A stretch of DNA of 64,000 nt. It comes from Bretschneidera sinensis (lineage: Eukaryota; Streptophyta; Magnoliopsida; Brassicales; Akaniaceae). Made by a program: the position numbers and the translations under genes. A model generated the notes under the pieces. That model did no database searches and was not told the DNA's origin. It saw nothing but the letters and a program-made list of their open reading frames with translations. The stretch spans positions 30,629,001 through 30,693,000 of the forward strand of contig CM043700.1 of the NCBI GenBank assembly GCA_023935145.1. The letters run 5' to 3'. Of this stretch, positions 42,221 to 53,531 are shown piece after piece (within the stretch, counting starts at the first letter, position 1; each line of letters begins with the position of its first letter).

Positions 42221-42823
42221 AATTTCTCTTGTTCGTTACCGGTAGAATTTTTCTTTCCAGTTATCTATGTAGTCTCTAGAAATTATAAATAAAAGATTAG
42301 CTACATTTCCTTTTATCAATGTTTATTTTAAACAAGATAGCCTCGGACTTATTTCGTTCAGAAAAAAAAGAAACCAAATGTTAGGCCTCGGGACCTTACC
42401 CTTTGGACATCTCCTCAATTAACATAAGTCAAAAAGCTCCGAGCTCTTCATGCTTACTAAAAGGACTGAGAGTCGAAGCCTTTTATCAGAGATATTCCAC
42501 ATTTAATAAAAGCAATTGCTTAAATCTCTAAGCTACTCCAAGAAAAACTCCTAACTGAATGCCCCAAGCTCTTTTTACCCTCAAACCTAGTTCAAATTAT
42601 GCTTTGAAAGACCTGAGCTCTCTAAGTTAAGAAAAAAGAGTCATGAACTCTCTCAAATGAATCTCAACAAAAGTTTTAAGGAAAAACTTTCTGAAGTAAA
42701 AGAAATAAAATGGGGAAAAACCACTGTGCTCATTAAGTCTAAGGCACTATTGGCCAAAAGTACAAAATGTGGTATAGGGCATTACCGGCCCCCAAAATAC
42801 ATAAAAATATAAGGGGGCAACAC

Positions 42824-44339
42824 CTACTCATTCGCTATAACATCCATAGCTACTCGAACATTAGTCTCGGCCTCATCGCCATCCTCAGTACCCTGGTTCT
42901 CATCCGGTACAACAATGGTCTCCTCCTCGAAAATCACGACCGTTGAGACATCTATATCAGGGAATAGGCTAGTAGTCTTCTTCTTTACGTCCATGAAGCC
43001 GTAATAGTACTGCTCCCCACTTTTGCTCTGTACCTCAGTGCAATATTTAGTTGATAGTTGAAAATCTTCTAAGGTTTTTCGAATTGCATTCTCGCGCGCA
43101 ACGGCTATGTTCGCAGCCACTATCTCATCGAGAGATGTGTAGGGCTCTTGAGAACTTACAAACTGAGTCTTTGCAAGCTCGAGATCTTCATCCTTCACCC
43201 GAAAGAAACCTTTGAGGTCCCCGACTAAGGCTTGTTGCTCCTCTAGCCTCTTATTTACGTCAACAAAATGCCGAGTTAAAACCCTAACTCTCACACTAGC
43301 CTGAAAAAAGCCAAAGAAAAAAGTTATGAGTATTGAAATGTCCATACCAAAGTTAAAAAAATGAAGAAGAAAATCACCTTGGCCTGTAACTCTTCCACAG
43401 AGTAAGCAAAGACCTAAGAAACGATAGTTCTAAGCTCGATCTTGTCCCTGAGATAAATGCCTTAGATCAGCCACTCTTGTGCGATCCCCGCACCGTCCAT
43501 CATTGAATCCATCACTTTTATGAACCAATTGGGGTGAATCACACCTACAAGAGGAGCACTGGGGCTTCTGACCCAAGAATGGTCGAGCTAGAAACACCGA
43601 ATTTCGAGGGGTATCCCACACTAGCAACAGGCGACCAAGGGGACAGTAGATGGCCACTCTCTTGGCCCTTGGAGATAGAGGAATCCAATTTTCTATTCCT
43701 TTTACCCGAGTGTTTGATGCTCGAGTCAACCTCGACATTACTTTCTTTCTTGCCAACCTTTTTAGCCGCCTTCAACATTTTGCGATTGACTCAGAGACAT
43801 CTTATAAAAATAAGAAGAAGCATAAGACTTAGAAGCAACTAGAAGAAATCTAAAAGAAAAAAAATTCAGAAATATACCTTCTGATGGATAAAGGTCGAGC
43901 CTAGCCAAGTTCCTATTGTCTCTGAGTTTAATAGCCTCTATGGTTCTCGTCTCTATAGATCTAATAAGCCTCTCATCTGGAGGGCTTAACGTTGGATGAC
44001 TATTCTTCTTTAAAAAAGTAAGATCCCAAACTCTCGGGATCCCAAAACTAGAGTCACTCTAAACAAAGAAAAAATTCATTTTCCATTCCTTTATGGAAGC
44101 TGGATTATTCTTAACTATTTTTCTTTTGACTCTCTGGTTCACAACGACGCAATCATTTTTTGTATGACGAGTAACGGTAAACAAATTCTTGAAAACATCG
44201 AGGGTTAGATAACCACCTACTCTCTTGCAAACATAAACAAAATCTACCAACACACGAATAAAGTTCAGAACTAGTTGTCAAATGGTAATATTATAGTAGT
44301 TTAGAACAAGGCATATGAAAGGATCGAGGTGAAATCTAA
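42824..44339 (-). pseudogene. Antisense ORF of element B, distal part
   Basis: Minus-strand frame downstream of pol, running away from the nested element and ending in TAG at 42824-42826. The segment nearest the nested element has LDPFICLVLNYYN, LVDFVYVCKRVGGYLTLDVF and IKEWKMNFFFV, then FGIPRVWD. This is the layout of the plant 'putative gypsy-type transposon' antisense protein family (Pfam Transposase_28-like, from memory). The distal 173 residues include a coiled-coil-like stretch (NKRLEEQQALVGDLKGFFRV) and an acidic end. Several stops and frameshifts occur between 43350 and 44300. Its first part lies at 51186-51685, beyond nested element C. Confidence 0.75.
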
Positions 44340-44344
44340 TGCCA

Positions 44345-44592
44345 TGTAATACCCGTATACGTAAAGAAAGGGTAAAAAAGTAATTTAATAAATATAACAT
44401 GGAGTTAAAATAATATATATGCGAAAGATTTAAATTTTTATAAAACACTTATTGGGGAAAAAAAAAGAAACACGTGGACAACATAGGAGAAAAAAAAACC
44501 AACACCTGGCTACAGGTGTTGATTGTCTAACATGCAATAGACAACATTTGCATTTTGTGGCAACAAATTGAGGAGGGGTGCTATCTGTTGGC

Positions 44593-44655
<63 letters not shown>

Positions 44656-46411
44656 TTCGTTTATTCTATTTATTACTTACCAAATACTGTTTGGTTTTCT
44701 TTAACTACAATTCAAATTACTCTCTTTCTTTAAACACTCGGGGACAGAAAAAAAGGCTGAAAGAGTAAAATTTTGAAGGGGTTTATGGGAGAATTTTATA
44801 GAGAGACACGGGAAGCTCTAAGAAAAACAGAAGGTAATAATATGAATTTTATTTTTGAAATTTAGCATACATGAAATTTCTCAGAATTCAATGTGAGAAT
44901 TTTCAAAGGGGGTGAATTATGGAAGAATTGAAGAATTAATTAGAAATTTTAATATAAATATTATGTCAGGTGTTGACGATCAGTAACCGGGAGAAATTGC
45001 TGAAAGGAGCAAGAAAGGCAAGTAGGTAATCCACGGGTAGCTCTAAGTGCTACGTCATAAGTTAGATTTACTTTAAGTAATCAAGATAAATATGAAATAT
45101 ATGGTGATAATATTTGAATAAATTATTAACATATGATTTGATGATAGATGAAAGATGATTGATGGATATGATAGGGATAATTAATATGTAGAAAATTATT
45201 ATATGAGAAATATATTATTGGAATAATGAATTGATTTAATAATGAAGATGATAAATGAAATTCTTGACGAGCTATGATTGATAAATTGATATGATATATG
45301 AGGAGAAGAAATTAGTAAAATTGATCAAATAATAATTTGAGAAAAAATAGGATAGCTAATTTGAATGTCTAAATACATGCTTGTTTTTATATTATTGTAC
45401 ATATGCATATTTCATATCATTGTTTATATATATATACATGAAATAAAAGAACCGGGAGGGTAACCGATCTAAATAAAAACCGTGACAGCTGGTATATACT
45501 GAAACTAAAAGAATCGGGAGGGCAGTTGGTCTAAATGAAAATCGTGACAGCCAGTATATGCTGGAAATAAAAAAACAGGGAGGGCAGCTGGTCTAAATAA
45601 AATAAAAGAACCAGGAGGACAACCGGTCTAAGCTAAAACATGTCGACATGTGGGAAGATGTTTCCAATAATAACAACATTTAAATTCACGCATTGCATTT
45701 GCTTTAAATATTGATTGTTATTGCTTGAGATGATAAAATGCTATTCATGATTGTAAATTTACTGATAGATGAATATGTCTCACAGAGAGGCAAATACGCT
45801 AAAGAAGAAATATGAAAATATGATATGATAAAAATTATCTGGGTGACTGATTATATGCTGTGAACCTCATAATGAGGAAATTATAATATAGAATTGATAG
45901 TCTCAAGATGATTAATTATATGAAAATAAGAGATTTATAAAGGATGAGGATTTTGATATGAGTAATGAGAATAAAATATTGCTATCAAAATATATGAGAT
46001 ATAGATGAATGAATATTGGAAGACTAATAATACAAAGTGAATACTTCTAGTAAATTTAATTCACTGAGCTTGTGAAGCTCACCCATCATTGCTAAATAAT
46101 TTCAAGTAACAAGCAGGACAAATAGTTTGCTGAGCTAAGATTCAGACGAAGTCATTATTTGCAAACCACATGGTCCACATCCTCAGACTAAAGAAAAAGA
46201 AAAAAATATTTATAAATATTCATGTATATTATGTTGTATATAATGTTTAAGTTGAGATCTGAATGATGTATCTCCCCTGTTGAGGGTTAAGGATTGATGT
46301 AAATAATTACAGTTAGTATTTTTTTATATTGTTGCATATATGTATCGTGCTGAGATTTCAAAAAGTGACGACACCATCTCACAAGTGGCCAACTTGGGAT
46401 GGGTAATTACA
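44345..46411 (+). repeat. 5' LTR of element C
   Basis: 2067 bp, from TGTAATACCC to GGGTAATTACA. It includes a (TG)n(TA)n microsatellite (44597-44651) and a short minisatellite (45441-45634). Confidence 0.88.
45441..45634. repeat. ~62-bp minisatellite inside the element C LTR
   Basis: About three units (45441-45501, 45502-45564, then shortened copies to 45634) share AAATAAAAGAACC, GGGAGGGCAG, GGTCTAAAT and CGTGACAGC. The 3' LTR fragment keeps about two units (50268-50399). Confidence 0.85.
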
Positions 46412-46415
46412 ATTT

Positions 46416-46428
46416 TGGTATCAGAGCA
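46416..46428 (+). other. Primer binding site of element C (tRNA-iMet type)
   Basis: TGGTATCAGAGCA, four bases after the 5' LTR. Confidence 0.85.
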
Positions 46429-46514
46429 TTAAGTTTTATGATTCTATAGACTGCATAAGAATTTAAAGAAGTGAAAGATCTAAATAAGTTATATTTTAAT
46501 ATAGAGTCTGAGGA

Positions 46515-47870
46515 TGACACGTGGATGTGCCCTGTGGTTCCTGCAAGGGAATAAATTGATAGTGCAGCTGATACTAGTAGAGTTGGGATAGAATCAGATA
46601 TTAGGAGGGATGAATTGAGAGAAGCTCTTGATTGTGCTATAGAGATGATGAATGCAGCAGAAGAAAGAGTTGATAATTTGCAGAGGAAATTAGAGGAAAG
46701 GGGTAGAATAGAACCTATTGTGGTGAGATAAGAGGTTCATAAGGGATAATGTATGTTTGTACATGAGTTGCAAGGGGATTGTTTTGTGAGATTTCTTAAA
46801 TTTAAACCCTGGTCTTTTAGAGGATCAGTAAATCCTATGGAAGCTGAGCAGTAGATTAGACACGTTGAGAAATATTTTGAAGTCTTAACAGTGACAGATA
46901 GACAAAAGGTTGCTTTTACTTTATTTATGCTGGAAAGTGAGGCTTCTCATTGGTGGGAGGATATTCTGCCCAGGATGAGTACACATGTAGAACAACATTT
47001 AACTTAGAGTAAGTTTAAGGATGAGTTCTTTGCAAAAATTTTCCAGATACATTTTGAGCACAGCAAGAGAAAGATTTTATTTACTTAAGGCAAAGTACAT
47101 TATCTGTGGCTAAGTATGATAGTTGATTTATAGCTCTGTCGAGGTTTTTACTTAAGTTAGTGAATACAGAATAGAAGAAATGTAAGAAATTTTTAAACGG
47201 GTTACATTATGACATTCGAACTAAACTCTCTTATATGGGTATTGAGAATTATACTATACTGGTGGATAAAGCATTACAAATTGAGAAGGATTTGATTGAT
47301 TTTAGAGGTAGAAGGGATTGGCTAAAGAGGTCTAGATTTGAGGGACCTAGAGGTGGTGGCAGTATGAGTGCCTAGGGCTAGAGACAACCCCAGAGGGGGC
47401 GTTCCTTATCACAAGGAACTATAGTACAAAGTCAGAGGCAAGTAGGATCTGTTGCTTCTGTAGCTCAGAGTAATATTGGTGGGACCTCTAGATTTGGGAG
47501 ACAGACTATAGGAATTGAGAGTTATGGTAGAGGAGTAAGTATGCCACCAAAAAGTGGTGATCTAATGTATGATCGAGAGTCAAGGGTTTGCTTTAGATGT
47601 AATTAGATGGGGCATTTATCTTGGAATTGCCCTATGCAGATATGCTTCATATGTGGTGAGTGATGACATGTTAGTGTAGATTGTCCAGTGGAGAAATTTG
47701 TTGTTGTATGTGCTGAAAGTGTTGGGAGAAGACAGATGGAGAAAGATGTGGATCAGGGAGTGTGCGGGGTAAAGGTAGATGATCAGTAGCTAAAAGAGAA
47801 CGCGGTAGTTAGTTACAGTCCAGAGATAGCAGAAGCTATCATTGACATAACAGGATGCACAAGCCACTCC
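46515..47870 (+). pseudogene. gag remnant of element C
   Basis: The retrotransposon gag core is recognisable around 46790-47300 (FLKFKPWSFRGSVNPMEAE, then RHVEKYFEVL, LFMLESEASHWWEDILP). Two CCHC zinc knuckles follow: CFRCN-stop-MGHLSWNC at 47589-47630 and CFICGE-stop-RHVSVDC at 47643-47684. Each is broken by an in-frame stop (TAG 47604, TGA 47661). Confidence 0.85.
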
Positions 47871-47880
47871 TGATGTTGTT

Positions 47881-50256
47881 ATGGGTATGATATCTATCCC
47901 TGATAGACCTGTTAGATTATTGATTGATCCTGGTGCAACCTATTCTTTTGCATCCAGTGTTTATATGAAATCTATTGATGCTCGTGTTAGTCCTTTGATG
48001 CATGCTATTGTTGTTGAGGTTTCTACTAGGGATAGAGTTATTATCAGGAAAATTTATCGAGGTTGTGTGATTAGTTTGGCTGATAGATAATTTGAAGTTG
48101 ATTTATTGCCTTTAGATATGGTAGATTTTGATTTAATTCTGGGGATGAATTGGTTATCTGCATATCATGATGGGGTAGATTGTTTTAGGAAGAATGTGGT
48201 GTTCAAGATACCTGGACAAAAAGAGTTTAATTTTCAGGGAGAATGTAAAATACTTGCCAATTGTCGTATTTCTGCCTTGACTGTAAATGGTTGAAGAAGG
48301 GTTATGAGGGTTACTTGGCATATGTGGTGGATTCTAGCAAGGAGATTAGGAAGTTAGAAGAATTTTTAGTAGTGAAAGATTTTTCTGATGTATTCCCTGA
48401 GGAGTTGTCTAGGTTGCCTACCAATAGGGAGATTGAGTTTTCTATTGAGGTGATTCTGGGATCAACACCCATATCTATAGCAACTTATAGAATGGTGCCA
48501 GCTGAATTGAGAGAGTTGAAAGTTCAACTTTAGGGATTACTAGATAAATAGTTTAATCGACCTAGTATGTCACCTTGGGAAGCCTCTATGTTGTTTGTCA
48601 AGAAGAAGGATGAGACAATGAGGTTGTGTATTGATTATAGACAGTTGAATAAGTTTACCATCAAGAATAGATATCATTTACCTAGAATAGATGATTTATT
48701 CGAGCAGTTACAGGGAGCTAGGGTGTTTTATAAGATAGACCTGAGATCAGGTTATCATCAATTGAGGATAAAAGAGTGGGACGTGCCTAAGACTGCTTTT
48801 AGGACACGTTATTGCCATCATGAGTTCCTTGTGATGCCATTTGGGTTAACTGATGCTTCTGCAACATTTATAGATCTAATGAATCAGGTGTTTAAACCAT
48901 TCTTGGATAGATTTGTATTGTGTTTATTGATGATATTCTGGTATATTCCAAGAATGAAGATGAGCATATGCAATATTTAGAGATAGTGTTGGAAATTCTG
49001 AAGAGAAAGATATTATATGCAAAGTTCTTTAAGTGTGAGTTTTGGTTGAGTGAAATATCTTTCTTGGCGCATGTTGTGTTAGGAGAGGGAAGAACAGTTG
49101 ACCCACAGAAAGTAGAAGCAATGTTGAATTGGGAAAGACCCATTAGTGTAACTGAAATTAGAAGTTTTTGGGGTTGGCTGGTTATTATAGGAGGTTTATC
49201 CAAAAAAATTCTATGATTGCAGAACCACTGACTAGATTGACCAGGAAGAAAGCGAAGTTTAGGTGGTTAAAAGAATGTGAGAGGAGTTTCCAGTTGTTAA
49301 AAAAAATGGACTACTACCCCAGAATTAGTGCTTCATTATAGTGATGAAGGATTTGTGGTATATAGCGATGCATCACATCAGGGGTTGGGATGTGTGTTGA
49401 TGCAACATGGGAGAGTTATAGCTTATACTTCTAGGAAATTGAAAAACCATGAGAGGAATTACCCGACCCATGATTTAGAATTGGCTGCTATAGTTTTTCT
49501 TTTTGAAGATTTGGAGACATCATTTGTACGGAGCAAATTGTGAAATTTTTACTGATCATAAAAGTTTGACGCATTTACCGACTCAGAAGGAGTTGAATTT
49601 GAGGTAGAGGAGGTGGATGGAATTAATTAGTGATTATGACTATATAATTCATTATCATCCATGAAAGGCTAATGTAGTAACTGATGTATTAAGTAGAAGG
49701 GCTATAGGGAGATTAGCTGCTATTATGAGTCATAATACTAGCTTGATGATAGAATTAAGAAAAACGAGGAAGCAGTTGAGTGTCAATGATAGAGAAGTAT
49801 TGATGGCAAATATGCTGGTATGATAGTATATTACAGATGCAGGGTGGAGATGAAGGGATAAAGAAAATCAGACAGGAAGTATCGAGTGGGAAGCCGATTG
49901 AGTTTAGAATTAGATAAGATAGTATGGTGGTATTGCGGCATAGAGTTTGTGTTCCCAATGATGTGGAGATGAGAAAAAAGATACTAAGGGAGACTCATGA
50001 TTCTATATATTCTATGCACCCGGGTAATAATAAGATGTATAGGGGGTTGAGAGAGAATTATTGGTGGTCAGTGATGAAGAAGGATGTAGTGGAGCATATT
50101 TCTAGATGTTTGACTTGTCAACAGGTGAAGTCTTAGAATAGACATCCAGTAGGTTTATTACAATCTCTTCTAGTACCTGAGTGGCTGTGGGAGAATGTAA
50201 GCATGGATTTTGTTTCTGGTTTTCCCCATACCCAGAGGGGTAATGACGCTGTATGG
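47881..50256 (+). pseudogene. pol remnant of element C (PR-RT-RH-partial IN)
   Basis: Protease LIDPGATYSFAS (about 47917-47952) has proline where the active-site triplet normally has S or T. RT from about 48560 includes [48 protein letters not shown] and [15 protein letters not shown] (the YVDD-type site reads FIDD). RNase H has [14 protein letters not shown] and [13 protein letters not shown]. Integrase begins with HPGNNKMYRGLRENYWW and CLTCQQVKS, then SMDFVSGFPHTQRGNDAVW. It stops abruptly at about 50256, where LTR sequence takes over. The second and third catalytic acidic residues of integrase are therefore missing. Frames are also split by stops and frameshifts. Confidence 0.88.
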
Positions 50257-51180
50257 GTATATACTGGAAATAAAAGAACCAGGAGAGCAACCAATCTAAA
50301 TGAAAACTGTGACAGCCGGTATATGCTGGAAATAAAAGAACCAGGAGGGCAGCCAGTCTAAATAAAATAAAAGAACCTAGAGAGCAACCGATCTAAGCTA
50401 AAGTATGTTGATATGTAAGAAGACGTTCCCAATAATAATAACATTTAAATTCATGCATTGCATTTGATTTAAATATTGACTGTTATTGCTTGAGATGCTA
50501 AAATACTGTTCATGATTGTAAATTTATTGATAGATCAATGAGTCTCACAGAGAGACAAATACGTTGAGGAAGAAATATGAAAATATGATATTATGAGAAT
50601 TATCTTGGTGACTGATTATATACTGTGAACCTCATAATGAGGTAATTATGAGATAGAATTGATAGTCTAAAGATGATTAATTGTATGAGAAAAAAAGATT
50701 TATAAAGGATAAGGATTTTGATATGAGTAGTTATAATAGAATATTATTATCAAAATATATGAGATATAGATGAATGAATATTAGAAGACTAATTATACAA
50801 AGTGAATACTTCTAGTAAATTTAATTCACTAAGCTTGTGAAGCTCACCCATCATTGTTAAATAATTTCAGGTAACAGGCAGGACAAATAGTTTAGGGAGC
50901 TGAGATTTAGACAAAGCCATTATTTGTAAGCCACGTGGTCCATATTCTCAGATTAATGAAAAAGAAAAAAAAATATTTGTAAATATTCATGCATGTTATG
51001 TTGTATATAATGTTTAAGTTGAGATCTGAATGATGTATCTCCCATGTTGAGGGTTGAGAATTGATGTAAATAATTGCCGTTGGTATTTTTTTTTATATTG
51101 TTGCATATATGTGTAGTGTTGAGATTTCAAAAAGTGACGACACCGTCTCGAGGGTAGCCAACCCGGGATGGGTCGTTACA
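50257..51180 (+). repeat. 3' LTR of element C, 5'-truncated
   Basis: 924 bp matching 45490-46411 of the 5' LTR; the first ~1.14 kb is gone, together with the polypurine tract. The junction with integrase sits at GTATGGGTATATACTGG, where both parents share a few bases (GGTAT). Confidence 0.88.
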
Positions 51181-51185
51181 TGCCA

Positions 51186-51685
51186 GTCTTCAAAGTTTGT
51201 GAGTACATACAAACCTCATAAGGTAGATCCTAATGATGGAGGTCACATGCCCTTTCTCCTATACCAGCGTTCTTGAGAGAGTATTTAGTTGGAATCCTAT
51301 ATGTCACCCTTATTTTCTCTATTTTGGAATCACTCAGCTCATTTAGTATTTTTTCAGCCAAGAAATCTACATCCCTTGTACCCTCAGCCATAAAATCTTG
51401 AATATCATTCAATGTAGGCTCGACATCAATTAAAAAAATAGTCTTATTCTTAAGAGCTCTTACACTACTTTCACCTTCGCCATCAGGATCTACAACTACT
51501 TTCTCTATGTGTGATTGGGTCGAGAAGCTATTCTTCTTGGCCCCAGAAGAACTAAAACTACTAAGAACAAATGATATTTTTTTGAAGAAAGAAAAAAGAG
51601 AAAGAAATGACTCACCTAAGAGGAACGAAACTGAAGACACTCCAAAGATCAAGGGTTTTAAACTCTCTCTACTTTTTTGCTTCAA
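51186..51685 (-). pseudogene. Antisense ORF of element B, proximal part
   Basis: Minus-strand frame of about 150 codons starting at ATG 51685 and reading toward the nested element. It has a Ser/Phe-rich start and then an acidic region ending in IEKIRVTYRIPTKYSLKNAG. It continues, after removal of element C and one copy of TGCCA, into the distal part at 44339. Together they form one decayed antisense gene of Tat elements; its function in these elements is not settled. Confidence 0.7.
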
Positions 51686-52069
51686 GACCTCTCCAAAGAA
51701 ACTTTGAAATGAAAGTTGGAAATGATGTGAAGGGAAAGGAGAAGCTTCCCCCTATTTATTGAAAAATAAATGGATAAGATCAATTGATATGAACGGCTGA
51801 GATTGCATCTTTTCATTTTTCGAGGGAACTGTTTCAATTACCAAGGAGCTCAACATTCCCCACTAACGGTTCTAGAACCTTCTTAGCCTATTTAGCACAA
51901 ACAAGCCTCTTACAAGCGGGCTCTCCATTGTATAATAGGCCTTGATCCACGTAGCAGGCTTCCTACAACTAAATGTGACCCCATCTCTCTTTTTGGGCCA
52001 GGCCTCCACAACTGCAATCAATGATATACAAAGACAAAATTTGACCAAGTATTTGACTTCACTCATTTT

Positions 52070-53110
52070 ATAAGGCTCGATCATTTCTTAGAAAACTCCG
52101 AGGGATGAGCCTCGCTCTCTCTCATCCAAAAACTCTGAGCGTCAATAAGCCTCAGTCATTTCTTAGAAAAATCCGAGGGATAAGCAATGCTCTTTCTCAT
52201 CCAAAAACTTCGAGCATCAATAAGCCTTAGTCATTTCTTAGAAAACTCTGAGGGATGAGTTTTGCTCTCTCTAGTTCAAAAACTTTGAGTGTCAATAAGC
52301 CTCGACCATTTCTTAAAAAAATCTAAGAGATGAGCATCATTATCTCTCTTCCAAAAACTTTGAGCATCAATAAGCCTTAGTCATTTCTTAGAAAACTCTG
52401 AAGGATGAGCCTTGTTCTCTCTCATCCAAAAACTTTGAGCATCAATAAGCCTCGATTATTTCTTAGAAAACACCGAGGGATGAGCCTTACTCTCTCTCTC
52501 TCTCTCTCTCTCTTGTCTAAAAACCCTGAGCATTAGTAAGCCTCGATCATTTCTTAGAAAGCTCTAAGGGATGAGCCTCGCTCTCTTTCGTTGGAAAACT
52601 CCGAGTGTTAATAAGCCTCGGTCATTTCTCAGAGCCTTTCTCTCTCTCATCCAAAAATGCTCAATTTCCTAAAAAACTCCAAGAGATGAGCCTCACTCTC
52701 TCTCATCCAAAAACTCCGAGCATCAATAAGCCTTTGTTATTTCTCAGAAAACTCTAAGGGATGAGCCTCACCCTCTTTTGTCCAGAAACTCCAAACGTCA
52801 ATAAGCCTCGGTCATTTCTCAGAAAACTCAAAGGGATGAGTTTTGCTATCTTTGTCCAAAAACTTTGAACGTTAATAAGCCTCAGTCATTTCTTAGAAAA
52901 CTCTAAGGGATAAACCTCGCTCTCTCTCGTCCAAAAACTTCGAGCGTCAATAAGCCTCGGTCATTTCTTAAAAAAACTTCGAGGATAAAGTCTCTCTCTC
53001 TCGTTCAAAAACTCTGAGCATCAATAAGCCTCGTTCATTTCTTAAAAAACTCTGAGGGTGGAGTTTTGCTCTCCCTCATCCAGAAACTCTGAGCATCAAT
53101 AAGCCTCGGT
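52070..53110. repeat. Tandem array, ~13 copies of a ~77-bp unit, in the 3' region of element B
   Basis: Each unit contains TAAGCCTCGGTCATTTCTTA, GAAAACTC(C/T)GAGGGATGAG, CTCTCTCTC and CCAAAAACT(C/T)(C/T)GAGC. AATAAGCCT or a close variant recurs at about 52143, 52211, 52289, 52363, 52441, 52535, 52609, 52715, 52796, 52871, 52947, 53018 and 53095. Units range from about 71 to 106 bp because of CT-run expansion and partial copies. Such arrays are typical of the 3' untranslated part of Tat/Ogre elements. Confidence 0.93.
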
Positions 53111-53217
53111 CCAGTACATAGAGCAAAAAACCCAAGCCTAGAAAATGTACAGGGCCTGGCACCGTCATGGTCGTAGGGAGGTCTCCAGTTCTGGACTTGT
53201 GATGTATGCACCAACTC

Positions 53218-53330
53218 TTACCTCGCTTCGAGGCACATACGTTTGTTCCATTCAGACTCTTTACTTACCTCGCTTCGAGGCACATAAGTCTGTTCCATCA
53301 GAATCTTTACTTAACTCACTTCGAAGCTCA
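53218..53330. repeat. ~52-bp tandem repeat next to the main array
   Basis: Two good copies and one partial copy built on TTACCTCGCTTCGAGGCACATA followed by TGTTCCAT(T)CAG and CTTTACTTA. CTTCGAGG is palindrome-like. It appears unrelated to the 77-bp unit. Confidence 0.8.
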
Positions 53331-53504
53331 CAACTTAAAGTTCGGACTAATAATTTCACCTCGCCCCATCCAACTTCAAATCTCCACAATGTGTCTTTTT
53401 AGTATTCGGGTACCCAAACGATGTCAGGCCTGATCCAAACTGCACGACACACTCCAAACTACTTCTTCAAACACATAACTGCACTTAAAGAAGTGGGAAG
53501 AATC

Positions 53505-53531
53505 TGATATAGGGGAAAAATCCCCATCCAA
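53505..53531 (+). repeat. 3' LTR remnant of element B
   Basis: TGATATAGGGGAAAAATCCC and the next few bases match the first ~27 bp of the 5' LTR, preceded by a purine-rich AAGAAGTGGGAAGAATC. Similarity then ends. Confidence 0.65.

Larger units (their letters stand above)
44345..51180 (+). mobile_element. Ty3/Gypsy retrotransposon nested in element B (element C)
   Basis: Starts TGTAATACCC and ends GGGTCGTTACA. TGCCA at 44340-44344 and 51181-51185 is a perfect 5-bp target duplication inside the antisense ORF of element B, so C is the younger insertion. The 2.07-kb 5' LTR, Met-type primer site and gag-pol order (two CCHC knuckles, PR, RT, RH, IN) suggest a Tekay/Del-like chromovirus, although the integrase C-terminus that would carry a chromodomain is deleted. 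Coding is interrupted by many TAG/TGA codons, and G-to-A and C-to-T type changes look common. Confidence 0.92.
36115..53531 (+). mobile_element. Tat-lineage Ty3/Gypsy retrotransposon (element B), host of nested element C, 3' end truncated
   Basis: Seen: a 607-bp 5' LTR, a TTGGCGTCGTCTGTGGGAA site just after it, gag, protease, RT, RNase H and integrase remnants in sense, a long antisense ORF, a tandem array of ~77-bp units, and a purine-rich tract followed by the first ~27 bp of the 3' LTR. An antisense ORF and 3' tandem repeats between pol and the 3' LTR are known traits of Tat/Ogre-type elements. Without nested element C (6.8 kb) the element is about 10.6 kb. Coding regions carry many stops. 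Because the 3' LTR is nearly absent, target duplication and LTR age cannot be assessed. Confidence 0.88.

Noticed and set aside
42824..43345. 173-codon open frame as a free-standing host gene
   Set aside because: It lies between Tat pol and its 3' tandem array, on the minus strand, and connects to the decayed antisense ORF; it is part of element B.
52070..53110. Tandem array as a CRISPR or centromeric satellite block
   Set aside because: Units are contiguous with no spacers, and the array is only ~1 kb and lies inside a Tat element between pol and the LTR.
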